64,000 nt of DNA, taken from contig NZ_RQHS01000022.1 in assembly GCF_004770895.1 (NCBI RefSeq), positions 1 to 64,000 on the forward strand. Reading direction: 5' to 3'. Both the position numbers and the translations under genes were made by a program. Within the stretch, counting starts at the first letter, position 1. Every line of letters begins with the position of its first letter. This document shows positions 17,058 through 26,374 of this stretch, one piece after another. Source of the DNA: Leptospira dzoumogneensis. GTDB taxonomy: Bacteria > Spirochaetota > Leptospiria > Leptospirales > Leptospiraceae. Under the pieces are notes generated by a model, which worked only from the letters and a program-made list of their open reading frames with translations, searched no databases and had not been told where the DNA came from.

Positions 17058-17729
17058 ATGAACTCAGGAAAAACCGGGCGAGAATTTAAGGATTTTATCT
17101 ATTCTTCCCTAGCAAAATATGGAAAGGCAATTTCCGATCCTAAAAGGATAGAATTACTGGATCTTTTGCTTCAAGCGGAAAAGAACGTGGATCTATTGTC
17201 CAAAGAGATCGGAATGAGCATTGCCGCAACATCCCATCATCTAAAGATCTTAAAGGAGACAAGACTAGTCCGAGATAGAAAAGAAGGCAGAAATATTTTC
17301 TATCAAATAGAAAAGGCCGGTATCCAAATTTTTGATACGATCTCTTTTGCAGGAAAAGAATTCAATGCAGAGATACAAATAGAGATGAATTCATTTTTCG
17401 ATCCGGAATTAGAAATGGAAGAATTAGAATATAAGGGCTTCTTAAAGCGCGTATTGTCTGAGGATATTACGTTGATAGATGTAAGACCCGAAAACGAATA
17501 TAACTCGGGGCATTTGCAAGGTTCTATATCTATTCCGCTTAAAGAACTCAGATCAAAGTTAAACAAACTTTCCAAACGTAAAAAGATCTTCGCTTATTGT
17601 AGAGGGAAATATTGTGTCCTTTCGGAAGAAGCAGTTAAAATTTTAAGAACGGAAGGATACGATGCATATCGTATCTCGGAAGGTCCGTTAGAATTTTTAC
17701 ATAAAGGGATTAAATTAAAGAAAGATTGA
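17058..17729 (+). CDS. ArsR-family repressor fused to a rhodanese domain
   Basis: 223 residues in two domains. Residues 15-85 form an ArsR/SmtB winged helix with recognition helix SIAATSHHLKILKET (54-68). Residues 127-215 form a rhodanese-like domain with the loop CRGKYC: catalytic-type Cys181 and a second Cys186. DVRPENEYNSGHLQGS shows the usual rhodanese N-terminal signature. No metal-binding CxC of classical ArsR is seen, so sensing through persulfide or thiol chemistry on Cys181/Cys186 is the likely mode (inference). It is divergent from a methyltransferase over a palindrome that abuts its own start, and convergent with a heavy-metal RND operon whose promoter does not show the same palindrome. 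Confidence 0.88.
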   Translation: MNSGKTGREFKDFIYSSLAKYGKAISDPKRIELLDLLLQAEKNVDLLSKEIGMSIAATSHHLKILKETRLVRDRKEGRNIFYQIEKAGIQIFDTISFAGKEFNAEIQIEMNSFFDPELEMEELEYKGFLKRVLSEDITLIDVRPENEYNSGHLQGSISIPLKELRSKLNKLSKRKKIFAYCRGKYCVLSEEAVKILRTEGYDAYRISEGPLEFLHKGIKLKKD

Positions 17730-17752
17730 GACCTTAAAGAAGAATTTTTCCA

Positions 17753-20700
17753 TTAGATCTTCTTCCCTTTAATACTAAGATAGAAAATACAAGGTAGATA
17801 GATCAGAGTAAATAATTCCAAGGTAAGTCCTCCCACAATCACGGTCGCTAAAGGTCTCTGTACATCGGAGCCAATGCCGGACGCAGTTGCGGCGGGGATC
17901 AACCCGAGTAATGCGAGTAGTACAGTCATCAGTCTAGGGCGGAATTGTAATGCCGCTGCCTGCAATACCGATTGTTCGGGATCCGGATGATCCTTATCTT
18001 TTAAAAGATGGATCATTCTAGAAACAAATAACACTCCGGTCATAGTGGAAATACCGAATAAGGATACGAAACCGACTCCTGCGGAAACGGAGAAGTTCAT
18101 ACCTCTCAATAATAATGCGAGAATACCTCCGGTCATAGAGATCGGGATCCCGGACATCGCGAGTAACGCATACTTCCCGTCTCTAAATATCATAAACAAA
18201 AAACAATAAATGCAGAATAACGTGCCTGGAATAACGATCCTCAGCCTATTTCCCGCTCTAGATAAATTTTCAAACTGACCTCCCCATCCGATCGTAATAC
18301 CTTCCGGAAGTTGTATACTCGACTCCACTTTTTCTTTGGCTTCTTTTACAAAACCTCCCTGGTCTCTTCCTCTTATATTGGTTCGGATCGAGATCTGTCT
18401 TTTGCCGTCCTGCCTTTGGATGATCGTAGGCCCGTCCTTTAATTCCACCGAGGCTAATTCGGATAAAGGGATCCTTCCTCCCGATGGAGAAGCGACTAAT
18501 AGATTTTTCACCCTTTCTATAGAAGATCTAAAATCAGTAGTATACCTGACTAAAATATCGAATCGTCTGCTTCCCTCGTATAATTCCCCTACTTCTATTC
18601 CGCCTACCGCAGCCTCTATTGTATCCAAGATTCCCTTGGCATTGATCCCGAAGCGGGCGGATTTTTTCCTGTCTATCTCGATTGTGAGCTGTGCCTGATC
18701 TCTTTCTTGTTCTATTCCTGATTCTGTGGCGCCTGGAATGGACTTTACTATCTCTAGGATCTCTCCTGCATAATTTCTCAAAAGAAGAAGGTCGTCTCCA
18801 TTCACAAAAATCGCCAGATCGGACACACTTCCGGTCACCGATTCGGTCACGTTATCTATAATCGGTTGAGAGAATAAAAAATGTGTTCCAGGCAGACTCG
18901 CTGAAAGTGTATCCTTAATACGTTTTAATAGTTCTGCCTTGGATATTTTTTCCCTCCAAAGTTCGTAGTCCTTCAAACCTACAAGTATTTCCATCCGGTT
19001 CGGACCGTATGGATCGGTTCCCTCATCATTTCTTCCTAATTGGATCAAAACTTCGGAGACCTGTTCGTTCTTTAATAGGATCTCTTTCACCGTACCTAAA
19101 TACTGCTCCCCGCTTTTTAAATGCATTCCGACCGGGAAAAAGCCGCGTATATTAATAGCACCCTCGTCCAACTCAGGCAAAAACTCGGTACCTATTCTAT
19201 AATAACTAAATCCTAATATTATAATAATCCCCATGACGGAATAAACCACGGTTTTTTTGGCAGCACGTAAACGGGAGGCGAGAAGTGAGTTATAAAAATC
19301 CCGGATCTTTATAAGAATGAAATTTTGGCTTTCTAAAGGTTTAGGATCGTATTTTTCCAGCTTGCTCCTATAAATAAATGTCATGAGTACCGGAATGACT
19401 GTTAGTGTCAGAAGTAAACTTCCGAATATCGCAAAAGAAAGTGTGAATGCCATAGGGGAGAACAGTTTTCCTTCTACCCTTTGAAAAGTGAAAATAGGCA
19501 GATATGCGAATATGATGATCCCTATGGAGAAAAAGATCTCTCTTCCCACTTCCAGAGAAGAATCATGAGTGATATTCAGTATTTCGTCGAAGCTCAATTT
19601 TGTTTTTCTTTGGGATCTTGCCTCGGAGTATTTCCTAAAAATATTCTCTACCATGACCACGGCGCCATCCACTATGATCCCGAAATCGATCGCTCCCAAA
19701 GAAAGAAGGTTAGCAGGGATCCCTGTCAGCTTCATCATAAGAAATCCGAAAAGTAAGGAAACGGGAATAGTAGATGCTACAACCAATGCGGAGCGTACAC
19801 TTCCCAAGAAAAATATAAGCACTAGCGTTACTATGCTCACTCCCTCGAATAAAGTCCTATAAACTGTTCTTACCGTATATTGTACCAGCTCAGTTCGATC
19901 GTAAGTAGCGGAGATCTTTACTCCTTTAGGCAGACCTGTCTCGTTTAAGGTTTTGATCCTTTCCTTTACTCTTTCTATCAATTCGGAAGGATTCTCTCCT
20001 CTTCTCATCGCGACAATACCCTGCACACTATTTGTCCCGGATCGGATCTCTCCGGTGACTGGATGTCGGATAACGTATTCGAAAATACCGTCTGGTCTTC
20101 TTGGATATTCTTCGACGGATGCAAGATTGCCGATATAGATAGGGGTTCCTTTGACTGCGGTGACTACTATATTCTGTATATCATCCACATTCTGTATGGC
20201 CCCCAATCCTCGGACCACGAAACCTTGGTCCCCTCTTGTGAGTATATTTCCTCCGGTATTCCTATTATTGGATCTTACCGCGTCCAAAACATCGGAAAGT
20301 GTAAGACCGTATCTATATAATCTTCCGGGATCGGTGATGATATGGTATTGTTTCTGTAGTCCACCGAAATTGATAATGTCCGCGACTCCAGGCACCTGTC
20401 GAAGGCTTGGGATCACTACCCAATCTTGTAATGTGCGAAGATCCATAGGAGTAAAATCTTCCGTACCTTCCAAAGTATAACGAAAGATCTCTCCAACCGG
20501 CCCGGTCAAGGGGGCAAGAGAGACCTCCGCCTCTTCCGGAATATCCACATCTCTTAATCTTTCCAAGACCAATTGTCTTGCAGTGAAATCGCTTACACCT
20601 TCTTCGAAAACAAGTTGTAAAACGCTTAATCCAAAGATCGTTTTGGATCTTCTGGTGAGAACATAAGGGACCGCATTTAATTCTCTTTCTAAAGGAAGAG

Positions 20701-20896
20701 TCACTCTTCTCTCCACTTCCAATGCGGCTTTGCCCGGCAGAAGAGCGATCACACTTACCTGAGTATCTCCCACATCCGGATATGCCTCTTTTTTGATCTC
20801 TATCCAAGACCAGGCTCCTAATGAAAGAATTGCGATCGCAAGTATGATACTAGGCGCTCTATGATGAAGTGAGAAGGAGATGAGTCTTTCGATCAT
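17753..20896 (-). CDS. Heavy-metal RND efflux pump, CzcA/CusA family
   Basis: A 1047-residue inner-membrane proton antiporter that exports metal ions through a tripartite channel. Full-length RND architecture: helix 1 (about 13-32), a large periplasmic porter domain, helices 2-6 from about 350, a second periplasmic loop, and helices 8-12 at the end. The proton-relay signature of the heavy-metal subclass, DFGIIVDGAVVMVEN, is at 404-418, giving Asp404, Asp410 and Glu417. The metal (Co/Zn/Cd, Cu/Ag or Ni) cannot be fixed by eye. It is the last gene of an operon: small protein, TolC, adaptor, pump. It lies 1 bp from the adaptor gene. Confidence 0.93.
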   Translation of the reverse strand: MIERLISFSLHHRAPSIILAIAILSLGAWSWIEIKKEAYPDVGDTQVSVIALLPGKAALEVERRVTLPLERELNAVPYVLTRRSKTIFGLSVLQLVFEEGVSDFTARQLVLERLRDVDIPEEAEVSLAPLTGPVGEIFRYTLEGTEDFTPMDLRTLQDWVVIPSLRQVPGVADIINFGGLQKQYHIITDPGRLYRYGLTLSDVLDAVRSNNRNTGGNILTRGDQGFVVRGLGAIQNVDDIQNIVVTAVKGTPIYIGNLASVEEYPRRPDGIFEYVIRHPVTGEIRSGTNSVQGIVAMRRGENPSELIERVKERIKTLNETGLPKGVKISATYDRTELVQYTVRTVYRTLFEGVSIVTLVLIFFLGSVRSALVVASTIPVSLLFGFLMMKLTGIPANLLSLGAIDFGIIVDGAVVMVENIFRKYSEARSQRKTKLSFDEILNITHDSSLEVGREIFFSIGIIIFAYLPIFTFQRVEGKLFSPMAFTLSFAIFGSLLLTLTVIPVLMTFIYRSKLEKYDPKPLESQNFILIKIRDFYNSLLASRLRAAKKTVVYSVMGIIIILGFSYYRIGTEFLPELDEGAINIRGFFPVGMHLKSGEQYLGTVKEILLKNEQVSEVLIQLGRNDEGTDPYGPNRMEILVGLKDYELWREKISKAELLKRIKDTLSASLPGTHFLFSQPIIDNVTESVTGSVSDLAIFVNGDDLLLLRNYAGEILEIVKSIPGATESGIEQERDQAQLTIEIDRKKSARFGINAKGILDTIEAAVGGIEVGELYEGSRRFDILVRYTTDFRSSIERVKNLLVASPSGGRIPLSELASVELKDGPTIIQRQDGKRQISIRTNIRGRDQGGFVKEAKEKVESSIQLPEGITIGWGGQFENLSRAGNRLRIVIPGTLFCIYCFLFMIFRDGKYALLAMSGIPISMTGGILALLLRGMNFSVSAGVGFVSLFGISTMTGVLFVSRMIHLLKDKDHPDPEQSVLQAAALQFRPRLMTVLLALLGLIPAATASGIGSDVQRPLATVIVGGLTLELFTLIYLPCIFYLSIKGKKI

Positions 20897-20897
20897 A

Positions 20898-21923
20898 TTA
20901 AAATCCGAAACTTAAACCCTTTAATAACATCGCACCGTTTGTTACTATCTCTTCCCCGGAGGATATACCGTCGGAAATAATCGTTTGCTCCTCACCGGAG
21001 GTTCCTAGAGTAACTCTCCTCCTAATAAAAACCCCGTTTTCATCCAATACGAAAAGGTAATTCTTTTCATCCACGGTAATGATCGCCTTATTCGGGACTG
21101 CAATTACAGAAGTCCTAGGATCACCGAAGTCCACTCTGGCATACATTCCAGGCAGGATTTTTTCATTAGGATTTCTTAAAGTAACCCTTACTTTTACAGC
21201 TCTCAAAGCAGGATCCACTACTTCTCCTACCGCTTCCGCATTTCCTACGAAGTTCTTACCGGGAAAGGACAAAAATTGTATCTTCACATCCTCTCCTTTT
21301 TGGACTTCATTCAGTCTGGACTCCGGCACATCGCAGATCAGCCAAAGAGTAGAACCTGAAACTGAATCCAATTCCTTAGGATTAAATCCTACCGTTCTTA
21401 ACTTGGATTCCGTTTCAGCACTTTCCGCTTTTGCGATCGCATAATTGGATTCCGCCTCCGTTACTTCTCTTCCGGTTGCCGCCTGGTTTACATACATGTC
21501 TTTAACTCGGGCCAGATCTTTCAAAGCCTTAGAAGTGACAGCCCTGCTTCTCTTGTATTCCGCATAAAGCTGAGTGGTTTCTCCGGAATCAAAGAGTATG
21601 ATCTTCTCCCCTGTGTTCACAGAAGTTTTGATACTCGCGATCACTCTGGCAGGAGCGACTACCGAGAAGACGGCGTCTCCTTTTCCCACAACCAAGGTAG
21701 AAATACGTGCAAGACCGGGAGAATCCTTAGGGAAAACGATCCTCTCTCCGCTTTGTTCCACCTTCGGACTTCGATCCAGTTCCTCTTTCCAAGCCTGTTT
21801 GAGTTTATAGGAAGAATACCATGAATTCGCCCAAAGAAGTAAGGCGCCTATAAACAATAGGATCACCCAACGCACCGGCCTTCCCTCTATATTCATTTTA
21901 TAAAATTCGAATATACGATCCAT
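20898..21923 (-). CDS. RND efflux periplasmic adaptor (CusB/CzcB type)
   Basis: About 341 residues from ATG 21923; a TTG at 21941 would add six residues and overlap the TolC gene by 14 bp, and neither start has a strong ribosome site. One N-terminal helix (VRWVILLFIGALLLWANSW) anchors a periplasmic HlyD-like protein: lipoyl halves, a short helical hairpin (about residues 120-180 with AATGREVTEAESNYAIAKAE), and beta-barrel and membrane-proximal domains. The hairpin is short, as in metal-efflux adaptors. No Met/His-rich N-terminal metal-binding tail of CusB type is present. It bridges the CzcA-like pump and the TolC partner. Confidence 0.9.
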   Translation of the reverse strand: MDRIFEFYKMNIEGRPVRWVILLFIGALLLWANSWYSSYKLKQAWKEELDRSPKVEQSGERIVFPKDSPGLARISTLVVGKGDAVFSVVAPARVIASIKTSVNTGEKIILFDSGETTQLYAEYKRSRAVTSKALKDLARVKDMYVNQAATGREVTEAESNYAIAKAESAETESKLRTVGFNPKELDSVSGSTLWLICDVPESRLNEVQKGEDVKIQFLSFPGKNFVGNAEAVGEVVDPALRAVKVRVTLRNPNEKILPGMYARVDFGDPRTSVIAVPNKAIITVDEKNYLFVLDENGVFIRRRVTLGTSGEEQTIISDGISSGEEIVTNGAMLLKGLSFGF

Positions 21924-21927
21924 TCGG

Positions 21928-23295
21928 TCAAAGCTCGCCAAAAACGGTTTTACCCACCGTAAAATTCAATATTTCCACCGCTTCTATTCTGTCGGATTGT
22001 AATCGGATCATTTTTAACGTACTATCGCTGTAAGACTCGAAAAAATCCGCGAATTCCAAGATAGTTAGGTACTTCTTTTTGTAATTTTCTATCATCAAAG
22101 CGGATAGATTCTTATAATCCTTAGTAAAGGATTCCTTATATTCCTGAAGAAGCCGGTCCTTCTCTTTTGCTATTCCTAGGGCGGAACGAACTTCCGATTT
22201 TACGGATAAAAGTTTCTCTTCCAACTCCGCTTTTTTTGAAGCCAAAGCGGTTTCTGAAGCTTTAATATTCCCTTGGTTTCGATTGAATACAGGTATGGGC
22301 ATGGAGATGGTGACTCCATAATAATCTTTAATATAATTACCGGCCCTGTCATAACTTCCTCCTATAGAAAGATCAGGGACCGCCATTGCTTTCTGTAGTG
22401 TAAGATTTGCTCTTTCCGCATTCACTAAAAGTTCAAGTCCTTTCAGATCGGGTCTATGTTCCAATGCGACATTGAGCAAACGATCCGGTTCCAATACTAA
22501 GGGAGAAAAGACGGCATCCTCCATCCCGGAAAAAACAGGAACGACCTCTGCATCGAGCATATCAGGTTCGTTGAGCAGGATCTTTAGGGCCTTCTCCCTT
22601 TCCAAAATATTTTTGATCAGCTCGGAACGATCCGTCTCTAATCGGAAAAGTATGGACTTCAATCTCAAAAGTTCGGAAAGAAGGATCTGTCTATTTTTAT
22701 AAACATTCTCCGCACCTTTGATCGTATTTTTTACGCGGGGAATACACTCCTCATAAAATTCCAATGCGTTCCTGGAATAATACAATTGGAAGAAACTGGA
22801 TCTTAATTCCAATTTTAAGGAACGAAGAGTATCGTAAAACATCTGTTCTGCGGCACTTTTATTCCATTTAGCGAGCTGAACTCTTTTATCTCTCTTTCCC
22901 GCCATATAGAATAGCTGCTGGATCTGGACCACCGTTTCGCCATTTTTAGAAGTATCAAAATATTGTTTTGTCTCTTTATTATAGATATTCTGATCCACAT
23001 AAAAAGTAGGATTTTCCCAAAGGCCTGCCTGAATGATCTCCGCCTTCTTCGACTCTACTTCCAAACGAGAAGAAAGTAAGGAAAGATTGTTTCGTAAGAA
23101 CATTCTCTCCGCATCTTGTAACGTGATAGATCTACTTCTATTCGGAGAAGGTTTTAGTTCGGATTCAGTTAATATAATATTTGCCTTTGGATCGTTTTCA
23201 GGGAGTTCTCCCCCTAATATTTCAAGATAGGCAATACATAAGAAAAAAAGGAATAGAATAGATCGATTCCGAAAAATGATATCACAAGCGTACAT
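21928..23295 (-). CDS. TolC-family outer-membrane efflux protein (CzcC type)
   Basis: 455 residues. A signal peptide occupies about 1-29 (ILFLFFLCIAYLEILGG). Two repeated outer-membrane efflux protein domains follow, each mostly long helices with a beta part: QDAERMFLRNNLSLL opens the first and LLNVALEHRPDLKGLELLV the second, the usual TolC/OEP signature HRPDL. The trimer forms the outer-membrane duct for the pump encoded downstream. No N-terminal cysteine sits at a processing site, so it is probably not a lipoprotein, though Cys20 in the hydrophobic core leaves some doubt. Confidence 0.9.
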   Translation of the reverse strand: MYACDIIFRNRSILFLFFLCIAYLEILGGELPENDPKANIILTESELKPSPNRSRSITLQDAERMFLRNNLSLLSSRLEVESKKAEIIQAGLWENPTFYVDQNIYNKETKQYFDTSKNGETVVQIQQLFYMAGKRDKRVQLAKWNKSAAEQMFYDTLRSLKLELRSSFFQLYYSRNALEFYEECIPRVKNTIKGAENVYKNRQILLSELLRLKSILFRLETDRSELIKNILEREKALKILLNEPDMLDAEVVPVFSGMEDAVFSPLVLEPDRLLNVALEHRPDLKGLELLVNAERANLTLQKAMAVPDLSIGGSYDRAGNYIKDYYGVTISMPIPVFNRNQGNIKASETALASKKAELEEKLLSVKSEVRSALGIAKEKDRLLQEYKESFTKDYKNLSALMIENYKKKYLTILEFADFFESYSDSTLKMIRLQSDRIEAVEILNFTVGKTVFGEL

Positions 23296-23363
23296 AAACG
23301 CACCCTTAATTTAAGTTAGCAGGCTTCGCTCGATCCTTTCGAACGAAAAAATAAATCGATAAA

Positions 23364-23762
23364 TTATGCTAACGCAGGCGGGGGAATATCAATCAGTAAA
23401 CTTATAAGTTTTTCGTAAAACCGAAGGGAAAACTTAAAACTACTATTATTTATTATAATTCTGTAAAAGGAAAATTCCGTTAGACGGCTTTCAGGATCGT
23501 ATTCAGTGGAATCACTTTCCCAAGCCATGGAAATTCTATCCTCTTCTTCCGAAGGAAATAGGATCCATTTTTTACCCAGAGCTTTTTTTTGGATCTTGGT
23601 ATCGCTTAGAGAATGACGGGTCCCTATGATATCCGTATTCTGAAAAAAGGATAAGAAGGAAAAATCCAACAGGAAAATTAGGATCAAACATATCCTTATT
23701 ATTGTGTTTCCTGATATATTGTTCCTTGGCATTTTTTTGGACTTAAAAAGAAGCAAACTCAT
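23364..23762 (-). CDS. Small membrane-anchored protein leading the metal-efflux operon
   Basis: 132 residues: a basic N-terminus, one hydrophobic helix (about 24-41), then a soluble, probably periplasmic part with SEEEDRISMAWESDSTEYD and a hydrophobic Pro-rich end (DIPPPALA). An internal ATG ten residues in (MPRNN) is an alternative start. I do not recognise the family. It lies 68 bp upstream of the TolC gene on the same strand, and nothing else would explain it, so it is a candidate accessory factor or metal chaperone of the pump. It lacks the His, Cys or Met clusters expected of a metal-binding protein, which argues against direct binding. Confidence 0.6.
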   Translation of the reverse strand: MSLLLFKSKKMPRNNISGNTIIRICLILIFLLDFSFLSFFQNTDIIGTRHSLSDTKIQKKALGKKWILFPSEEEDRISMAWESDSTEYDPESRLTEFSFYRIIINNSSFKFSLRFYEKLISLLIDIPPPALA

Positions 23763-23793
23763 CTTAAAGTGATCTGCTAAAATTTCAACCTAT

Positions 23794-24261
23794 TCATTTC
23801 CCGGTCGGAACGATAGTAATCCATTCTATAAACTTAGTCTTGAAAAATTCGTCGATCTGGCCGGTGAACTGGTGATAGATCAAAAAGAAGATCCAATAGG
23901 CCAAGGTAGCTGCCACCAAAGTTCTCGCAGTCATATTCGCTAAAAGTGGAGAAGCAGTATAGTACATACGAACGATTGCGATAGGCCAGAGGAATAATAA
24001 GAAAAAGTAAATCGCTCTTGGGATCCCGTAGAGCCAGCTTAAGATCTCGGAAGGATAAGATTTGGATAATCTTTCATAAGCTTCTTTTAATTCAGGAAAG
24101 AATTGGAAGAAGTAAAACACAAAAACGAAAAATGTCGCGATCTTCCAAATGATCTCTATATCGTTTCGGATCAGCACAAATGTCAAACCCACGAACCAAA
24201 TCAAAAAGATTGGAAATACGATCTGCTGCAATAAGGAACCTGACTGGGCGAGAAACATCAA
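23794..24261 (-). CDS. Integral membrane protein, function unknown
   Basis: 155 residues with about four hydrophobic segments and a few charged loops; the last 20 residues are amphipathic. No recognised motif. Its start overlaps the 3' end of pdxA by 4 bp (ATGA), so the two are translationally coupled, and it is the last gene of the bactofilin-pdxA unit. It contains the start region for the efflux operon only by proximity: 31 bp separate it from the 132-residue gene, so read-through into that operon is possible. Confidence 0.75.
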   Translation of the reverse strand: MMFLAQSGSLLQQIVFPIFLIWFVGLTFVLIRNDIEIIWKIATFFVFVFYFFQFFPELKEAYERLSKSYPSEILSWLYGIPRAIYFFLLFLWPIAIVRMYYTASPLLANMTARTLVAATLAYWIFFLIYHQFTGQIDEFFKTKFIEWITIVPTGK

Positions 24262-25232
24262 TGAGATCTCCTAAGATCATTTTCGGCAGAAACTTGGCCG
24301 GACACCCACTCTAAACATTGCAGAAAACTCTCCGGATCCGCTTTTCTTAAGCCCGCTATATCGAATGCAGTCCCATGATCCGGAGAAACCCGGATAAAAT
24401 CCAGTCCCAAAGTTACATTCACTCCGAATTTTCCCTCCCACATCTTAAAAGGGATAAGCCCTTGGTCATGATAACATGCCAAAAACAAAGAGTATTTCGC
24501 TCTGGAAGTTTCACTGAACGCACCGTCTGCGGAGAGTGGATCAGTAACATCTAAACCTGCCTTTCTCATCTTGGAGATGATCGGCATTAGTATCTTCTTC
24601 TCTTCGTCCCCAACCTTTCCGCCTTCCCCTGCATGAGGATTCAAACCTAAGAATGCAATTTTACCTTTAGAGATCGGAGCGGAACGAATAGCAGAAATAA
24701 AACTGGAGATATGGATCTTTTTCAGGTAAGAAGGTACCTTCTTCAATGGAACATGAGTGGTTAAAGGAAGAACATTCAGTTCTTTTCCTGCCATAAGCAT
24801 ATATGTTTTTTTCTTATATACTTCCGCCAAATACTCGGTATGGCCTGTGAACTTTTTCACTCCGGCTTTGATCACCCATTCTTTACTTAATGGAAGTGTA
24901 ATCAAGTTGCCGCCGATCTTCTTTTGGATACGGACCGCTTCTTCTAAACTTGCAAACGCAGCCTTGCCGGATAGGGCACTCGGTTTACCGATCACCAAAG
25001 ATTTTTGTTCGGAAGAAGAGAGTGAATTCGTTCTCCAAAGATAAAGTCCTGGAGAAGATATGGAAAACGGATCTTTGATTTCCTGCCAACCGGGATAAGA
25101 AAGAGAAGAAGATGAACTGATGAGCAAGATTTGTCTTTGCTGGGAGAAGATGTTTAACTTCTCCCAAGACATTTGAAGAATTTCAGGCCCGATCCCACAA
25201 GGGTCACCCTCTGTGATAAGGATGGGAATCAA
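24258..25232 (-). CDS. pdxA: 4-hydroxythreonine-4-phosphate dehydrogenase PdxA
   Basis: Oxidises 4-phosphohydroxy-L-threonine with NAD in the DXP-dependent route to pyridoxal 5'-phosphate. 324 residues, normal for the family. Signature blocks are present: EGDPCGIGPE (8-17), GHTE (130-133), THVPL (159-163), LNPHAGEGG (198-205 region) and YHDQG (254-258), followed by GLDFIRVSPDHGTAFDIAG. The start is a TTG at 25232; an in-frame stop lies just upstream and no ATG fits the conserved N-terminus. It lies 17 bp after the bactofilin gene and overlaps the following membrane-protein gene by 4 bp. No other vitamin B6 gene is in the window. Confidence 0.94.
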   Translation of the reverse strand: MIPILITEGDPCGIGPEILQMSWEKLNIFSQQRQILLISSSSSLSYPGWQEIKDPFSISSPGLYLWRTNSLSSSEQKSLVIGKPSALSGKAAFASLEEAVRIQKKIGGNLITLPLSKEWVIKAGVKKFTGHTEYLAEVYKKKTYMLMAGKELNVLPLTTHVPLKKVPSYLKKIHISSFISAIRSAPISKGKIAFLGLNPHAGEGGKVGDEEKKILMPIISKMRKAGLDVTDPLSADGAFSETSRAKYSLFLACYHDQGLIPFKMWEGKFGVNVTLGLDFIRVSPDHGTAFDIAGLRKADPESFLQCLEWVSGQVSAENDLRRSH

Positions 25233-25249
25233 GGCCTATACCGGTGGAT

Positions 25250-25693
25250 TTAAGCTTCCTTAGCTGCTGTTTGTTTTCCGAAAAGTCTTTCTAAGGTAAG
25301 AGAGTCCTTAGCATATTCCAATTCGATATGATCTTTGTTGGAATGTTTCAGGTCGCTGGAAATGATACAACGCCCTTCGAGCACCACTCCGTTTTGGATG
25401 ATCAATTCCGGTGTGCGGATATCTCCCAAAATTCTAGATGTAGGAAGAAGCATCACTCTATTACGAGCGGTGATATTTCCGATTACGATACCTTCTATAA
25501 TAACGCTGGCAGCAGTGATGTTTGTGCGAACCTTACCGGAAGCTCCGATATATAATTGTTCCGCTTGAAGAGATTTTCCTTCGAACTTTCCATCAATCTT
25601 TAAGGATCCATTGATGAAGAATTTTCCATTAAAGTAGGAATTTTCGCCGATTGTGGAGTTTGTAACTTCGGAGGAGTTCTTAACAAGTGCCAT
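25250..25693 (-). CDS. Bactofilin (polymer-forming cytoskeletal protein)
   Basis: 147 residues. The central 100 form a right-handed beta-helix with the regular short-repeat pattern of bactofilins (DUF583), for example GSLKIDGKFEG, GASGKVRTNI and GIVIGNITARN, flanked by short unstructured ends. Bactofilins polymerise without nucleotide and shape or organise the cell envelope; in Leptospira they have been tied to helical shape. No membrane-targeting helix is evident at the N-terminus. AGGA precedes the ATG at moderate spacing. It is the first gene of a unit with pdxA. Which Leptospira bactofilin paralogue this is cannot be told here. Confidence 0.9.
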   Translation of the reverse strand: MALVKNSSEVTNSTIGENSYFNGKFFINGSLKIDGKFEGKSLQAEQLYIGASGKVRTNITAASVIIEGIVIGNITARNRVMLLPTSRILGDIRTPELIIQNGVVLEGRCIISSDLKHSNKDHIELEYAKDSLTLERLFGKQTAAKEA

Positions 25694-25859
25694 GAATTCT
25701 GAATCCTATAGACTCGGATCGAATAGATCCGGTGTAAACACAAGCTAAACGGCCCCCTGGGCATAGGAAAAGGAATTTTTTAGTTTTGATGCGGTTTTTA
25801 CTCAAGTCTCGGATTATAGCAGTTTGTAGGAAGGGTGACCCCGGAATTTCCGGAAAATC

Positions 25860-26324
25860 CTAAGGAAAATCCTGCTTTAGTCGGATCATATCCTTGCACT
25901 GGATGCCATTTTCCCAAATCGGCTCCGGATAATTCCTGAGAAAAAATCCAAAATCGATCCCGGAAATGGAGAAGCCGCATTTTTGGTACAAACCCAGTTG
26001 AGCGATACTCGAATTTCCTGTGCCTATCTCCAGAGTAAAAAACCCTTCCGACTTCGCCGTTTCAGAGGCGTGAGAAAGTAATTTTTTTCCGAATCCTTTG
26101 CCTTGGAATTTTTCAGAGACCGCAATATTCACGATCTCTACAGTATGTGGTCGGGTAGGAAGAAGAAGATACACTCCGATCAATTCTAGATCCTCCGACT
26201 CCATCAAATACACAGTGGACCGATCCAAATAAGAAAGAACGATCTCTTCGTTCGGATCTGCGAGAAGTAGCAAATCCATAGGTGGAGTTTCATCGGAAGA
26301 AAGTTTTCTGATCGTAAAGGTCAT
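25860..26324 (-). CDS. GNAT-family N-acetyltransferase
   Basis: 154 residues spanning one GNAT domain. Motif A is visible as NIAVSEKFQGKGFGKKLL, with the acetyl-CoA pyrophosphate loop Q-G-K-G-F-G at 74-79. Motif B near residue 115 (LYQKCGFSISGID) is the typical helix-strand with YxxxGF. The acceptor is unknown; the C-terminus (NGIQCKDMIRLKQ) resembles small-molecule or protein acetylases of the RimI/YjaB breadth. Single gene; the 165-bp gap on its 3' side holds nothing I can name. Confidence 0.85.
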   Translation of the reverse strand: MTFTIRKLSSDETPPMDLLLLADPNEEIVLSYLDRSTVYLMESEDLELIGVYLLLPTRPHTVEIVNIAVSEKFQGKGFGKKLLSHASETAKSEGFFTLEIGTGNSSIAQLGLYQKCGFSISGIDFGFFLRNYPEPIWENGIQCKDMIRLKQDFP

Positions 26325-26374
26325 GATTCGTTTTGCGGAATTTACTTCCGCGCTAAACTGAAAAAATCCAGATC

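Noticed and set aside
17734..17772. Terminator between ArsR-rhodanese and the RND pump gene
   Set aside because: The pairing TTAAAG.../...CTTTAA is short and broken, without a good stem.
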